Below are positions 56,740 through 64,000 of a stretch of DNA of 64,000 bases, in pieces. Positions within the stretch are counted from its first letter, which is position 1. Each line of letters begins with the position of its first letter. The DNA comes from Murinocardiopsis flavida (GTDB lineage: Bacteria > Actinomycetota > Actinomycetes > Streptosporangiales > Streptosporangiaceae): NCBI RefSeq assembly GCF_003014485.1, contig NZ_PYGA01000001.1:558001-622000 (forward strand), written 5' to 3'. Below the pieces are notes generated by a model. That model was not told the origin of the DNA. It made no database searches and saw nothing but the letters and a program-made list of their open reading frames with translations. The position numbers and the translations under genes were made by a program.

Positions 56740-58479
56740 TCAGGCGTCCTTGACGAGCGCCGCCACCGTCGCGACCGTGGCGTCCAGGGCGATCTCGCTG
56801 TGCCCGCCCCCGGCCCGGTCGCGCAGTTCGACCAGGCCCTCGGCGAGCTTCTTGCCGACGACGACCGTGGTGGGGATGCCGAGCAGTTCGGAGTCGGTGA
56901 ACTTCACCCCCGGCGAGACCCCCTTGCGGTCGTCCACGAGCACCCGCACGCCCTGGGCGGCGAGCTCCTCGGCGAGGCGCACCGCGACCTCGATCTGCTC
57001 GCCCTTGCCGGTGCCGACCACGTGGACGTCTGCGGGCGCGACGGAGCGCGGCCAGACGATGCCCTTGTCGTCGTGCGACTGCTCGACTACCGCCGCGACC
57101 AGGCGCGACACCCCGATGCCGTAGGAGCCCATGGTGACGCGCTTGGGCTTGCCGTCGGGGCCGAGGGCGTCGAGCCCGAAGGTGTCGGTGAACTTGCGGC
57201 CGAGCTGGAAGATGTGGCCGATCTCGATGCCGCGGGCGGTGTAGAGGGTGCCGGTGCCGTCGGGCGACGGGTCGCCCTCGCGGACCTCGGCGGCCTCGAT
57301 GGTGCCGTCGGGGGTGAAGTCGCGCCCGCACACCAGGTCCACGACGTGGTGGTCGTGCTGGTCGGCGCCCGTGGTCCACACGGTGCCCTCGACGATGCGG
57401 GGGTCGACGAGGTAGCGCAGCTTGTTGGCGAGCAGCGCGTTGGGGCCCACGTAGCCCTTGACGAGATAGGGGTGCGCGGCGAAGTCGGCCTCGTCGAGCA
57501 GCGCGACCTCGGCCGGGTACACCGCGGCCTCCAGGCGCTTCATGTCGACCTCGCGGTCGCCGGGCAGGCCGATGCCGAGGATCTCCCACGCGGCCTCGCC
57601 CGGGCGGCGGGTCTTCACGAGGACGTTCTTCAGGGTGTCGGCGGCGGTGAACTCCCGGCCGAGGGCGGCGCCGTTGAGGAAGTCGACCAGGGTCTGGATG
57701 GTGGGGGTGTCGGGCGTGTGGTGCACGACCGCCTCGGGCAGCCCCTCGACGGGCAGGTGCGGCGGTGCGGGGGTCCGCACGGCCTCGACGTTCGCCGCGT
57801 AGTCCGAACCGGTGCTGCGGACGAAGGTGTCCTCGCCGTACTCGGTCTCGGCGAGGAACTCCTCGGAGGCGGAGCCGCCCATGGAGCCCGACATCGCCGA
57901 GACGATCACGTACTTCAGGCCGAGCCGGTCGAAGATGCGGACATAGGCGCCGCGGTGCAGGTCGTAGGAGCGTTGCAGGCCGGCGTCGTCGATGTCGAAG
58001 GAGTAGGCGTCCTTCATGTGGAACTCGCGGCCGCGCAGGATGCCCGCGCGGGGCCGCGCCTCGTCGCGGAACTTCTCCTGGATCTGGTACAGCACCACGG
58101 GGAAGTCCTTGTAGGAGGTGAACTCCCCCTTGACCAGGAGGGTGAACAGCTCCTCGTGGGTGGGGCCGAGCATGTAGTCGGCGCCTTTGCGGTCCTGGAG
58201 GCGGAACACGGTATCGCCGTACTCGGTCCAGCGGTTGCTGGCCTCGTAGTACTCGCGGGGCAGCAGGGCCGGCAGCAGCACCTCCTGGCCGCCGATGCCG
58301 TTCATCTCTTCGCGGACGAGGTCGGCGATGTTGTCGAGCACGAGCTTGCCCAGGGGCAGCCAGGTGTAGACGCCGGGAGCGGCGCGCCGCACGAACCCGC
58401 CGCGCACGAGCAGTTTGTGGCTCGGCACCTCAGCGTCCGCCGGGTCCTCACGCAGGGTGCGCAGGAACAGGGTCGACAT
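56740..58479 (-). CDS. proS: Prolyl-tRNA synthetase
   Basis: Class II synthetase of 579 aa, bacterial type with an inserted editing domain between motifs 2 and 3. Motif 1 region is [20 protein letters not shown], motif 2 is [20 protein letters not shown], and motif 3 is [20 protein letters not shown]. The C-terminal anticodon-binding domain has [20 protein letters not shown]. The start is the ATG at 58479 ([12 protein letters not shown]). It lies next to rimP-nusA, as in other actinomycetes. Confidence 0.96.
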   Translation of the reverse strand: MSTLFLRTLREDPADAEVPSHKLLVRGGFVRRAAPGVYTWLPLGKLVLDNIADLVREEMNGIGGQEVLLPALLPREYYEASNRWTEYGDTVFRLQDRKGADYMLGPTHEELFTLLVKGEFTSYKDFPVVLYQIQEKFRDEARPRAGILRGREFHMKDAYSFDIDDAGLQRSYDLHRGAYVRIFDRLGLKYVIVSAMSGSMGGSASEEFLAETEYGEDTFVRSTGSDYAANVEAVRTPAPPHLPVEGLPEAVVHHTPDTPTIQTLVDFLNGAALGREFTAADTLKNVLVKTRRPGEAAWEILGIGLPGDREVDMKRLEAAVYPAEVALLDEADFAAHPYLVKGYVGPNALLANKLRYLVDPRIVEGTVWTTGADQHDHHVVDLVCGRDFTPDGTIEAAEVREGDPSPDGTGTLYTARGIEIGHIFQLGRKFTDTFGLDALGPDGKPKRVTMGSYGIGVSRLVAAVVEQSHDDKGIVWPRSVAPADVHVVGTGKGEQIEVAVRLAEELAAQGVRVLVDDRKGVSPGVKFTDSELLGIPTTVVVGKKLAEGLVELRDRAGGGHSEIALDATVATVAALVKDA

Positions 58480-58731
58480 CCGCAGCAGCACGGCCACTCC
58501 CAGGAGAGATCATCGGGAACACAGGACACGGATCCGAGGGGTTCTGCACCGGATTCGCGGGGGCTCCCAGGCTAGCGGCCCTCATGGGCATCCGCAGCAG
58601 CCCACAAGGGAAGGCCCCACGCAGCCCCCCAGACCCCCGCATCACGCCCCATGACCCCGGCGACGTCGAAGGCTGCCGTCGCGGGGGGCCGTACCGTGGA
58701 GCGGTCGGATCGGCAACGGACGAGGGAGACC

Positions 58732-59574
58732 ATGGGCGCGCGCGACCGAGAGGCCACCGAACCCGGCGCACCGCGCACCGAGTTACTGCGCGACGCCGAC
58801 CGGCCGGGGTCCTGGCTGCTCATGGTGGACGGCACCCCGCAGTCGCACGTCGACCTCGACGACCCCGCGCACCTCGACTTCGAGTACGTGCGGCGGCTCG
58901 GGCACGTCGCCGACCTCGCAGCCCCGCAGGGGCGGCCGGTCGACGCCCTGCACCTTGGCGCCGGTGCGCTCACCCTCGCGCGCTACATCGCCGCGACCCG
59001 GCCCGGCTCCCGTCAGCGCGCCGTCGACGTCGACGCCGAGCTGATCGACCTGGTGCGCCGGGAACTGCCGTGGGACAAGCGCGCGGCGATCAGGGTCGGC
59101 ACCGGCGACGCCCGTGCGTGGCTCGCCGAGCGCCACGACGCATCAGCCGACCTGGTGGTGTGCGACGTCTTCGCGGGCGCGCGCACGCCCGCGCACCTGA
59201 CGTCCGCCGAGTTCATGGCCGACGCCGCCCGCGTCCTGCGGCCGGGCGGGACCTTCGCCGCGAACATCGGCGATGGCCACGCACTGCGGCACGCCCGCCG
59301 CCAGGTGGCGACGGCGCGCTCGGTGTTCGCGCACGTGGCGTTGATCGCCGAGCCGTCGGTGCTGCGCGGGCGCCGGTTCGGCAACCTGGTGCTCGCGGCC
59401 TCGGACGCGGCCCTGCCGACCGACGAACTGTCCCGCCGGGCCCACCGCGACCCCGACATGGCACGGCTGCTCGAAGGGTCGGCGCTGACGCGGTTCTGCG
59501 CCACTGCGGCACCGGTCGGCGACGCCGACGCCGAGGACTCCCCCGCCCCGGCCCGCGACCTGTTCGCGCGGTAG
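58732..59574 (+). CDS. Spermidine-synthase-like methyltransferase-fold protein
   Basis: Protein of 280 aa with the spermidine synthase/SAM-methyltransferase fold: DALHLGAGALTLARYIAATR as the nucleotide loop, VDVDAELIDLVRRELPW, and ADLVVCDVFAGARTPAHLTS. The Asp pair of true polyamine synthases in the last motif is not clear, so the substrate is open. Many actinobacterial genomes carry such fused or orphan homologues. The ATG at 58732 has GAGGGAG upstream; an earlier in-frame start at 58651 overlaps low-complexity sequence. Confidence 0.82.
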   Translation: MGARDREATEPGAPRTELLRDADRPGSWLLMVDGTPQSHVDLDDPAHLDFEYVRRLGHVADLAAPQGRPVDALHLGAGALTLARYIAATRPGSRQRAVDVDAELIDLVRRELPWDKRAAIRVGTGDARAWLAERHDASADLVVCDVFAGARTPAHLTSAEFMADAARVLRPGGTFAANIGDGHALRHARRQVATARSVFAHVALIAEPSVLRGRRFGNLVLAASDAALPTDELSRRAHRDPDMARLLEGSALTRFCATAAPVGDADAEDSPAPARDLFAR

Positions 59575-59670
59575 GCCGCCAGGCGCCCCGGACATCCACG
59601 CGGCGCCGCGAGGGCCGCCGGGACGCGAGGACCGCGTCGGACCGGTCCGGCTTTCGGCCATCAGGGTGTA

Positions 59671-59708
59671 CTTCGGCGGTCGCTGCTGCGCAGCAGCGAC
59701 CGCCGAAG
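59671..59708. terminator. Perfect 38-bp palindrome between convergent genes
   Basis: CTTCGGCGGTCGCTGCTG (59671-59688), then CG, then its exact reverse complement (59691-59708). As a hairpin it lies about 97 bp after the spermidine-synthase-like gene and about 115 bp after the gene on the other strand. It is probably a bidirectional terminator; arms this long with no mismatch are unusual. Confidence 0.7.
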
Positions 59709-59822
59709 CGCGCCCCGCAACCGATCCGCCGGGCCGGAACACCCGTGCGGTCGAGGACCGGAGCGCACCAGGTGTCGGAGCCGGCGGGCCTCACGGGACG
59801 GGACCGGCGGGCCGGGCGCCGG

Positions 59823-60509
59823 TCAGTCGGGGAGTTCGTGGTCCAGCAGGAACGAGAACTCGGTGGACTGGGCGATCTCGACGCTGCCGCCCTGGCCGAC
59901 CCGGGTGCCCATGGCGCGCACCGAGCCGTCCCGCCACCAGATGAGGTGGTCGGTGAGCGGCGGTGCGTCGGCGGCGAGGGACTGGAAGGTCTGGAAGATG
60001 AAGGGGATGATCGGCAGGGAACGCTTGCTGCGCAGGACCGCGAACATCATGGTGTTGCTGTTGGGCAGCATGACCACCGCCCCGAACGGCGCCGGGCCGT
60101 GGATGAGGTCGACGAGCCGCATCACGTGCGCGGTCCCCGGCCAGGTCATTCCGTGCACGACGGTGACCTCGGTATCGGCCGTGGTCTGGAACACCTGGGG
60201 CTCGAACGACTCGTAGCGCATGTTCGCGAGCGCCGTGAACCACAGGTCCTGCTTGCTGAGGCCCCACACCTGGGTGAACGCGGCGTCCAGGACGACGGCG
60301 TCGTAGGTGTGCGGGTTCGGCCGGTAGCAGAGGACGGCGGAGAGCTCCTTGCTGATCGAGTACGCGAGCGGCGACGGCCCGAGGCCCGCGGAGTTCGGCA
60401 GGACGAGCACCCGCAGGAACGGCGCCGCGGCGTGGAAGGGTTCGCCCAGCAGTCGGATGCGGATGTCGGGGCCGGGCCCGCCGGGGGGCCCGAACTGTGG
60501 GGCGTGCAT
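59823..60509 (-). CDS. Conserved hypothetical protein (perhaps DUF1444-like)
   Basis: Protein of 228 aa without signal peptide or membrane segment. Segments such as FTQVWGLSKQDLWFTALANM, FGAVVMLPNSNTMMFAVLRS and a closing STEFSFLLDHELPD recall proteins of the DUF1444 type, but I am not sure of the family. It is alone between convergent and divergent neighbours. The ATG at 60509 is the only good start; AAGGAG lies somewhat far upstream. Confidence 0.6.
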   Translation of the reverse strand: MHAPQFGPPGGPGPDIRIRLLGEPFHAAAPFLRVLVLPNSAGLGPSPLAYSISKELSAVLCYRPNPHTYDAVVLDAAFTQVWGLSKQDLWFTALANMRYESFEPQVFQTTADTEVTVVHGMTWPGTAHVMRLVDLIHGPAPFGAVVMLPNSNTMMFAVLRSKRSLPIIPFIFQTFQSLAADAPPLTDHLIWWRDGSVRAMGTRVGQGGSVEIAQSTEFSFLLDHELPD

Positions 60510-60602
60510 TGGTACGGCGCTACTCCTTGACGGCGTGCGCACCACGGCCGGTGTCCCCCGTTGGGGCGCGCACGCCTTCGACGTATCTCCCCATGATGGC
60601 GT

Positions 60603-60672
60603 TCCGACACCGCCGCGCGCACCGCGGAGCGGGCCGCGGCACCGGCGCACCGGTGCGCGCGGCGGTGTCGGA
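60603..60672. repeat. 22-bp perfect inverted repeat with 26-bp loop
   Basis: 60603-60624 and 60651-60672 are perfect reverse complements (arm begins TCCGACACCGCCGCGCGC). The right arm runs into the first unit of the 34-bp tandem repeat. It may form a very stable stem in the RNA or DNA. Confidence 0.8.
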
Positions 60673-60905
60673 CCAGGTGACGCCCCTTGCGCGCACGGCA
60701 CCGGGCCGGGCGGTGCCCGGCCGACGCCCACCGGACCGGACCCGGTGATGCCCCGCCGCGGCACCGGACCGGACACGGTGGGGCCCTCGTGCGCGCACCC
60801 GCTCGGACCGGCTGATGTCGTCGCGCGCACACCTGGCCGGACCGGGTGGGGTCCCGCCGCGTGCACTGGATCGGACCGGGTAGCCTCGCCCGCATGGACC
60901 ACACA
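60669..60905. repeat. 34-bp imperfect tandem repeat, about seven units
   Basis: Units start at 60669, about 60703, 60737, 60770, 60804, 60838 and 60872: spacing 33-34 bp. Most begin CGGACCGG or CGGACC, continue with a GTG/CTG and a GCCC-rich part, and end in CGCGCAC-like words. As 34 is not a multiple of three, the repeats do not encode a regular protein. They fill most of the 673-bp gap between the minus-strand gene ending its upstream side at 60509 and the transporter at 61183. From 60942 to 61182 I see no gene. Confidence 0.75.
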
Positions 60906-60941
60906 CACGGGACGTTCGCGACACCCCCTCCGAACTCCTGA
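60894..60941 (+). CDS. Possible leaderless small ORF MDHTHGTFATPPPNS
   Basis: The ATG at 60894 comes seven bases after TAGCCT (60881-60886), a -10-type box, just as at other leaderless starts in this window. It encodes 15 residues and stops at 60941. It lies in the last tandem repeat unit and 240 bp before the transporter gene, so it could be a regulatory leader. Support is only positional. Confidence 0.3.
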   Translation: MDHTHGTFATPPPNS

Positions 60942-61182
60942 TCGGGGCGTCGGCCGGCAGTGCCGGCCACCACTGAGACGAACGCATTCCGCGGTCGGAC
61001 CCGCCCACGGGCCGACCCGCCGGTGCGGCGCGCCTGCGCGTCCGCGGCACCGGTGATCCGGGACCCGTGATCGTGGCCGCCGCGCGCCGCGCGGCCCCTG
61101 CCACCGCACCGGCCTCCGTCCGTCCTGGGAAAACGCCCCGCGCCGACGCCGCTCGCCCGCCCGCCGTCGCTGGAGTCCTTCC

Positions 61183-62118
61183 GTGTCACGTTCCACCCCG
61201 CGGTCCTGTGCAGCCTCGCCCGACCCCGTGCCCGCGTCCGCCCACCGGGGTTTCGTCCTGCTTCTCACCGCCGGCCTTCTTTGGGGCACCGGCGGCATCT
61301 CGGGGCACCTGCTCCAGGCGGACGCCGGGCTGGCGCCGCTGTCGGTCGCCGCCTACCGGCTCCTCCTCGGCGGCGGCCTCATCACCGTCCTGCTCGTCGC
61401 GACGGGGCGGCTGCGGGGGCGTCCCCCGGTGCGCGCGCTGCTCGTCAACGGCGTCCTGCACGCCGTGTTCCAGGGCCTGTACTTCGGTTCGCTGGCGCTC
61501 GTCCCCGTCGGTTTCGCGACGCTGGTGAAGATCGGCAGCGTCCCGGTGTTCGTCACTGCGGGGCTGTGCCTGGCGGCCCGCCGGGCGCCGGCGCCGCGCC
61601 TGGCGGCGGCGGTGCTGATCGCCGTCGCCGGACTCGTGCTCCTCACGGGGTTCCCCGGGCCCGACGGCGGCGGTTGGCGGCTGGCCGGCGGCGTGGCGTG
61701 CGCCTTGGGTGCGGGTCTGGTGTTCTCGGTGATGACCCTGCTCAACCGCGGGCCGGGGGCGGGGATCGACCCGCTGGTCAACATCGGGGTGGGCGGCCTC
61801 ATCGGCGGCGTGCTGCTGCTCCCCGCAGGGCTGTGGGCGGGGATGGCGGTGCCCGCCGACGCGGAGAGCATCGGGCTGCTGGCGTTCCTCGCGCTCGTGC
61901 CGACGGCGATCGCCTACGTCGCCTATTTCGCCGGGCTGCGCACGGCCTCCGACTCCGCGGTGGCGATGGCGACGGTCACCGAGCCGCTCACCGCGGCGGT
62001 GCTGTCCATGGTGCTGCTCGGCGAGGAGATGACCGTGTTGGGCATGCTGGGCGGTGTCCTGCTGCTCGTCGCGATGGCGGCGGACTACCTGCTGCCGGGG
62101 CGGCGGCGCGCGACCTGA
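61183..62118 (+). CDS. EamA/DMT-family transporter
   Basis: Inner-membrane protein of 311 aa with ten helices in two EamA repeats: GFVLLLTAGLLWGTGGISGH opens the first, and GGVACALGAGLVFSVMTLLN the second. The final helices include ATVTEPLTAAVLSMVLLGEE, the family's most conserved block. It probably exports amino acids or other small metabolites; the substrate is not predictable. The GTG at 61183 is used. Confidence 0.9.
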   Translation: MSRSTPRSCAASPDPVPASAHRGFVLLLTAGLLWGTGGISGHLLQADAGLAPLSVAAYRLLLGGGLITVLLVATGRLRGRPPVRALLVNGVLHAVFQGLYFGSLALVPVGFATLVKIGSVPVFVTAGLCLAARRAPAPRLAAAVLIAVAGLVLLTGFPGPDGGGWRLAGGVACALGAGLVFSVMTLLNRGPGAGIDPLVNIGVGGLIGGVLLLPAGLWAGMAVPADAESIGLLAFLALVPTAIAYVAYFAGLRTASDSAVAMATVTEPLTAAVLSMVLLGEEMTVLGMLGGVLLLVAMAADYLLPGRRRAT

Positions 62119-62273
62119 CCGAGGCGCCCCCGCACCGGCCTGACCAAGGCGCCGATGCCCGGCCCGACCGGGGCGGGGCGCGCTACGCCCCCGGGAGTAG
62201 CCGCGGCCCGCGGCAGTGCCTCCCCAAGGGGGACGCGGGGAGGCCCCTCCTTGCGGCTACTGTCATTCTCACC

Positions 62274-63476
62274 ATGCGCGACTTCCTCCGCCGCCTCGAA
62301 CAGGACGACCTCACCGTCGTCCTGCTGCTGACCGGGATCGTCCTCGCGAGCAGCTTCTTCGCCGACCCCGGCGCCCGCGCGGTGGTGCCGTGGGGCCTGG
62401 TGCTGATCCTGATCGCCTGCGGCAGCCTGTACTGGCGGCGCCGGTTCCCGGTGACGGTCCTGGCGGTCGCCTCCTCGACGGCCATGCTCTACTACGTCAA
62501 CGCGTTCCCCGACGGCCTGGTGATCCTGCCCGCGATGCTCGCGCTGGTGAGCGTGGTCGTCCGGGGGATGCGCTGGCAGGCGTGGGCGTTCGGGCTGGGG
62601 TTCTACTCCGCGTTCCACGGCATCGAGGTCTTCTTCCTGGACCAGCCGTTCGCGGCGCACGCGCTCGGCAACCTGTCGTGGGTGCTGCTGTTCCTGATCA
62701 GCGGCGAGGTGGTCCGCAAGCAGAACGAGGCCACGGACGCGCGCAAGGAGCAGGCCGCCGAGGCGCAGCGGGTCCACGAGGAGGCGCTGCGCCGGTCCGC
62801 CTCCGATGAGCGGCTGCGGTTGGCGCGCGAGGTGCATGACGTCGTCGCGCACAACATCTCCCTGATCAACGTGCAGGCGGGGACCGCCCTGTATCTCATC
62901 GACGCCGAGCCGGGACGTGCGCGCGAGGCGCTGTCCACGATCAAATCGACCAGCCGCGACACCCTGAAGGAGCTGCGGGCGACGCTCGGCGTGCTGCGCG
63001 CGGTCGACGAGGAGGCGCCGCGCGCGCCGACCCCCGACCTGGCCGACCTGCCGGAGCTGCTGGAGCGCAGCCGCACGTCGGGGATCGCGATCGGCTTCGA
63101 CACCGAGGGCGACACGTCCGTCCTGCCCGCGAACGTGCGCGCCGCGGCCTACCGGATCGTGCAGGAGTCGGTGACCAACGCCGTCCGGCATTCCCGTGCC
63201 GGGCGCATCGATGTGCGCGTCGCCTTCGACGGCGACGACCTGACCGTGGGTGTGTCCGACGACGGGCGCGGCGCCCCCCAAGGCTTCGCCGCGGGCAACG
63301 GCATCCGCGGGATGCGGGAGCGGGCGGCCGCCCTCGGCGGCGCGCTCGACGCGGGGCCCGGCGACGGCGGCGGCTTCCGCGTCCACGCCCGGCTGCCCCG
63401 CTCAGTGCCCTACGCCGCCGGCGGCAGGGACGCGGCGGCAGCGGACGGCAGCGAGCAGAGGAGGAACCTCGGGTGA
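62274..63476 (+). CDS. Sensor histidine kinase (NarL-partner type)
   Basis: Membrane kinase of 400 aa. Five or so membrane helices (LTVVLLLTGIVLASSFF to LSWVLLFLISGEVV) are followed by a coiled linker. The HisKA_3 box is LAREVHDVVAHNISLINVQA, and the ATPase domain has IVQESVTNAVRHSRAGRIDV and GNGIRGMRERAAALGG. The start is the ATG at 62274. It overlaps the next gene by four bases (GTGA), so kinase and regulator are made together. Confidence 0.93.
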   Translation: MRDFLRRLEQDDLTVVLLLTGIVLASSFFADPGARAVVPWGLVLILIACGSLYWRRRFPVTVLAVASSTAMLYYVNAFPDGLVILPAMLALVSVVVRGMRWQAWAFGLGFYSAFHGIEVFFLDQPFAAHALGNLSWVLLFLISGEVVRKQNEATDARKEQAAEAQRVHEEALRRSASDERLRLAREVHDVVAHNISLINVQAGTALYLIDAEPGRAREALSTIKSTSRDTLKELRATLGVLRAVDEEAPRAPTPDLADLPELLERSRTSGIAIGFDTEGDTSVLPANVRAAAYRIVQESVTNAVRHSRAGRIDVRVAFDGDDLTVGVSDDGRGAPQGFAAGNGIRGMRERAAALGGALDAGPGDGGGFRVHARLPRSVPYAAGGRDAAAADGSEQRRNLG

Positions 63477-64000
63477 TCCGGGTCATGCTGGTCGACGACC
63501 AAGGGCTGGTCCGTGCGGGGTTTCGCGCCCTGCTCAACAGCGCCCCCGATATCAGCGTCGTCGCGGAGGCGGCCGACGGCGCCGAGGCGGTGCGGCTGGC
63601 TGCGGCCGAGCGGCCCGATGTCGTCCTGATGGACATCCGCATGCCCGGGATGGACGGCCTGGCCGCCACCGAGCGCATCCTCGCCGACGGGGCCGACGAC
63701 ACGCTCCGCATCGTCATCCTCACGACGTTCGACCTGGACGAGTACATCTTCGAGGCGCTGCGCATGGGCGCCAGCGGCTTCCTGGTGAAGGACACCGAAC
63801 CCGAGGAGCTGATCCAGGGGGTCAGGGTGGTCGCCAGGGGCGACGCCCTGCTGTCGCCCACGGTCACCCGGCGGCTCATCGCCGACTACGCCGCGCGCCC
63901 CCGGCCCTCCGCGCCGGGCCACGACCTCGCGCAGCTCACCGAACGCGAGCGCGAGGTGGTGGCGCTGGTCGGCGGGGGGTTGACCAACGACGAGATCGCC
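63473..64000 (+). CDS. NarL/FixJ-family response regulator (C-terminus beyond window)
   Basis: The first 176 codons are visible. The receiver has VMLVDDQGLVRAGFRALL, the phospho-Asp in DVVLMDIRMPGMDG, the switch Thr in IVILTTFDLDEYI and the Lys in GFLVKDTEP. The LuxR helix-turn-helix begins LTEREREVVALVGGGLTNDE at the edge. The GTG at 63473 overlaps the kinase stop. It is the partner of the kinase before it. Confidence 0.93.
   Translation, partial: MIRVMLVDDQGLVRAGFRALLNSAPDISVVAEAADGAEAVRLAAAERPDVVLMDIRMPGMDGLAATERILADGADDTLRIVILTTFDLDEYIFEALRMGASGFLVKDTEPEELIQGVRVVARGDALLSPTVTRRLIADYAARPRPSAPGHDLAQLTEREREVVALVGGGLTNDEIA

Overview
The window is very GC-rich throughout, and its genes point to an actinomycete: FtsK with a RodZ-like neighbour, a Tat lipoprotein, menA, Ser/Thr kinase, LuxR-type two-component pairs, many GTG starts and apparent leaderless promoters. 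Gene content and order fit the Streptosporangiales/Nocardiopsaceae best; that placement is inference. No rRNA or intact tRNA is present. Both ends cut genes: rimO on the left, a LuxR-type response regulator on the right.

Layout. (1) 1-4.2 kb: rimO (partial), rodZ-like, ftsK, all on the minus strand. (2) 4.2-33.3 kb: an accessory stretch between ftsK and the RNase J gene rnj, which often lie close together in actinomycetes. Its first part (5.9-16.4 kb) is a wrecked type I-E CRISPR-Cas locus: a decayed array at 5.9-6.1 kb, a full-length cas3, a cas6e remnant fused in frame behind the cas3 stop, and more decayed repeats at 16.1-16.4 kb. No cse1, cse2, cas7, cas5, cas1 or cas2 is present in the window. 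A TetR fragment, a phage-type lysis cassette (endolysin, holin-like) and an HxlR/imine-reductase pair lie inside this locus. Between cas3 and the right-hand repeats sits a lower-GC AbiL/RloAB-like defence pair whose rloB has an in-frame amber stop. (3) 16.6-31.5 kb: secreted and membrane proteins, regulators, a Flp-pilin-like/GDPD-like fusion, a Ser/Thr kinase, a two-component pair split by a serine hydrolase, and an epoxide hydrolase. (4) 31.6-33.5 kb: an ABC-F ATPase with a short leader peptide ORF upstream. (5) 33.6-44 kb: rnj-dapA, a holin-family membrane protein, menA, a lipoprotein/OmpA pair, dapB, a Clp-N protein, murQ and an M16 peptidase. (6) 44-58.5 kb: the conserved translation block pnp, rpsO, ribF, truB, rbfA, ylxP, infB, ylxR, nusA, rimP, then two ferritin-like genes and proS. 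(7) 58.7-64 kb: a spermidine-synthase-like protein, an unknown gene, a repeat-rich intergenic region, a DMT transporter and a second histidine kinase/response regulator pair.

The core blocks serve peptidoglycan precursors (dapA, dapB, murQ), RNA processing and decay (rnj, pnp, rpsO), translation initiation and ribosome maturation (infB, rbfA, rimP, truB) and chromosome segregation (ftsK). The accessory block is a graveyard of defence genes. The observations I rate highest are the cas3/cas6e deletion junction, the amber-interrupted rloB, the pilin-GDPD fusion, the leader peptide before the ABC-F gene, and a 34-bp tandem repeat field before the DMT transporter.
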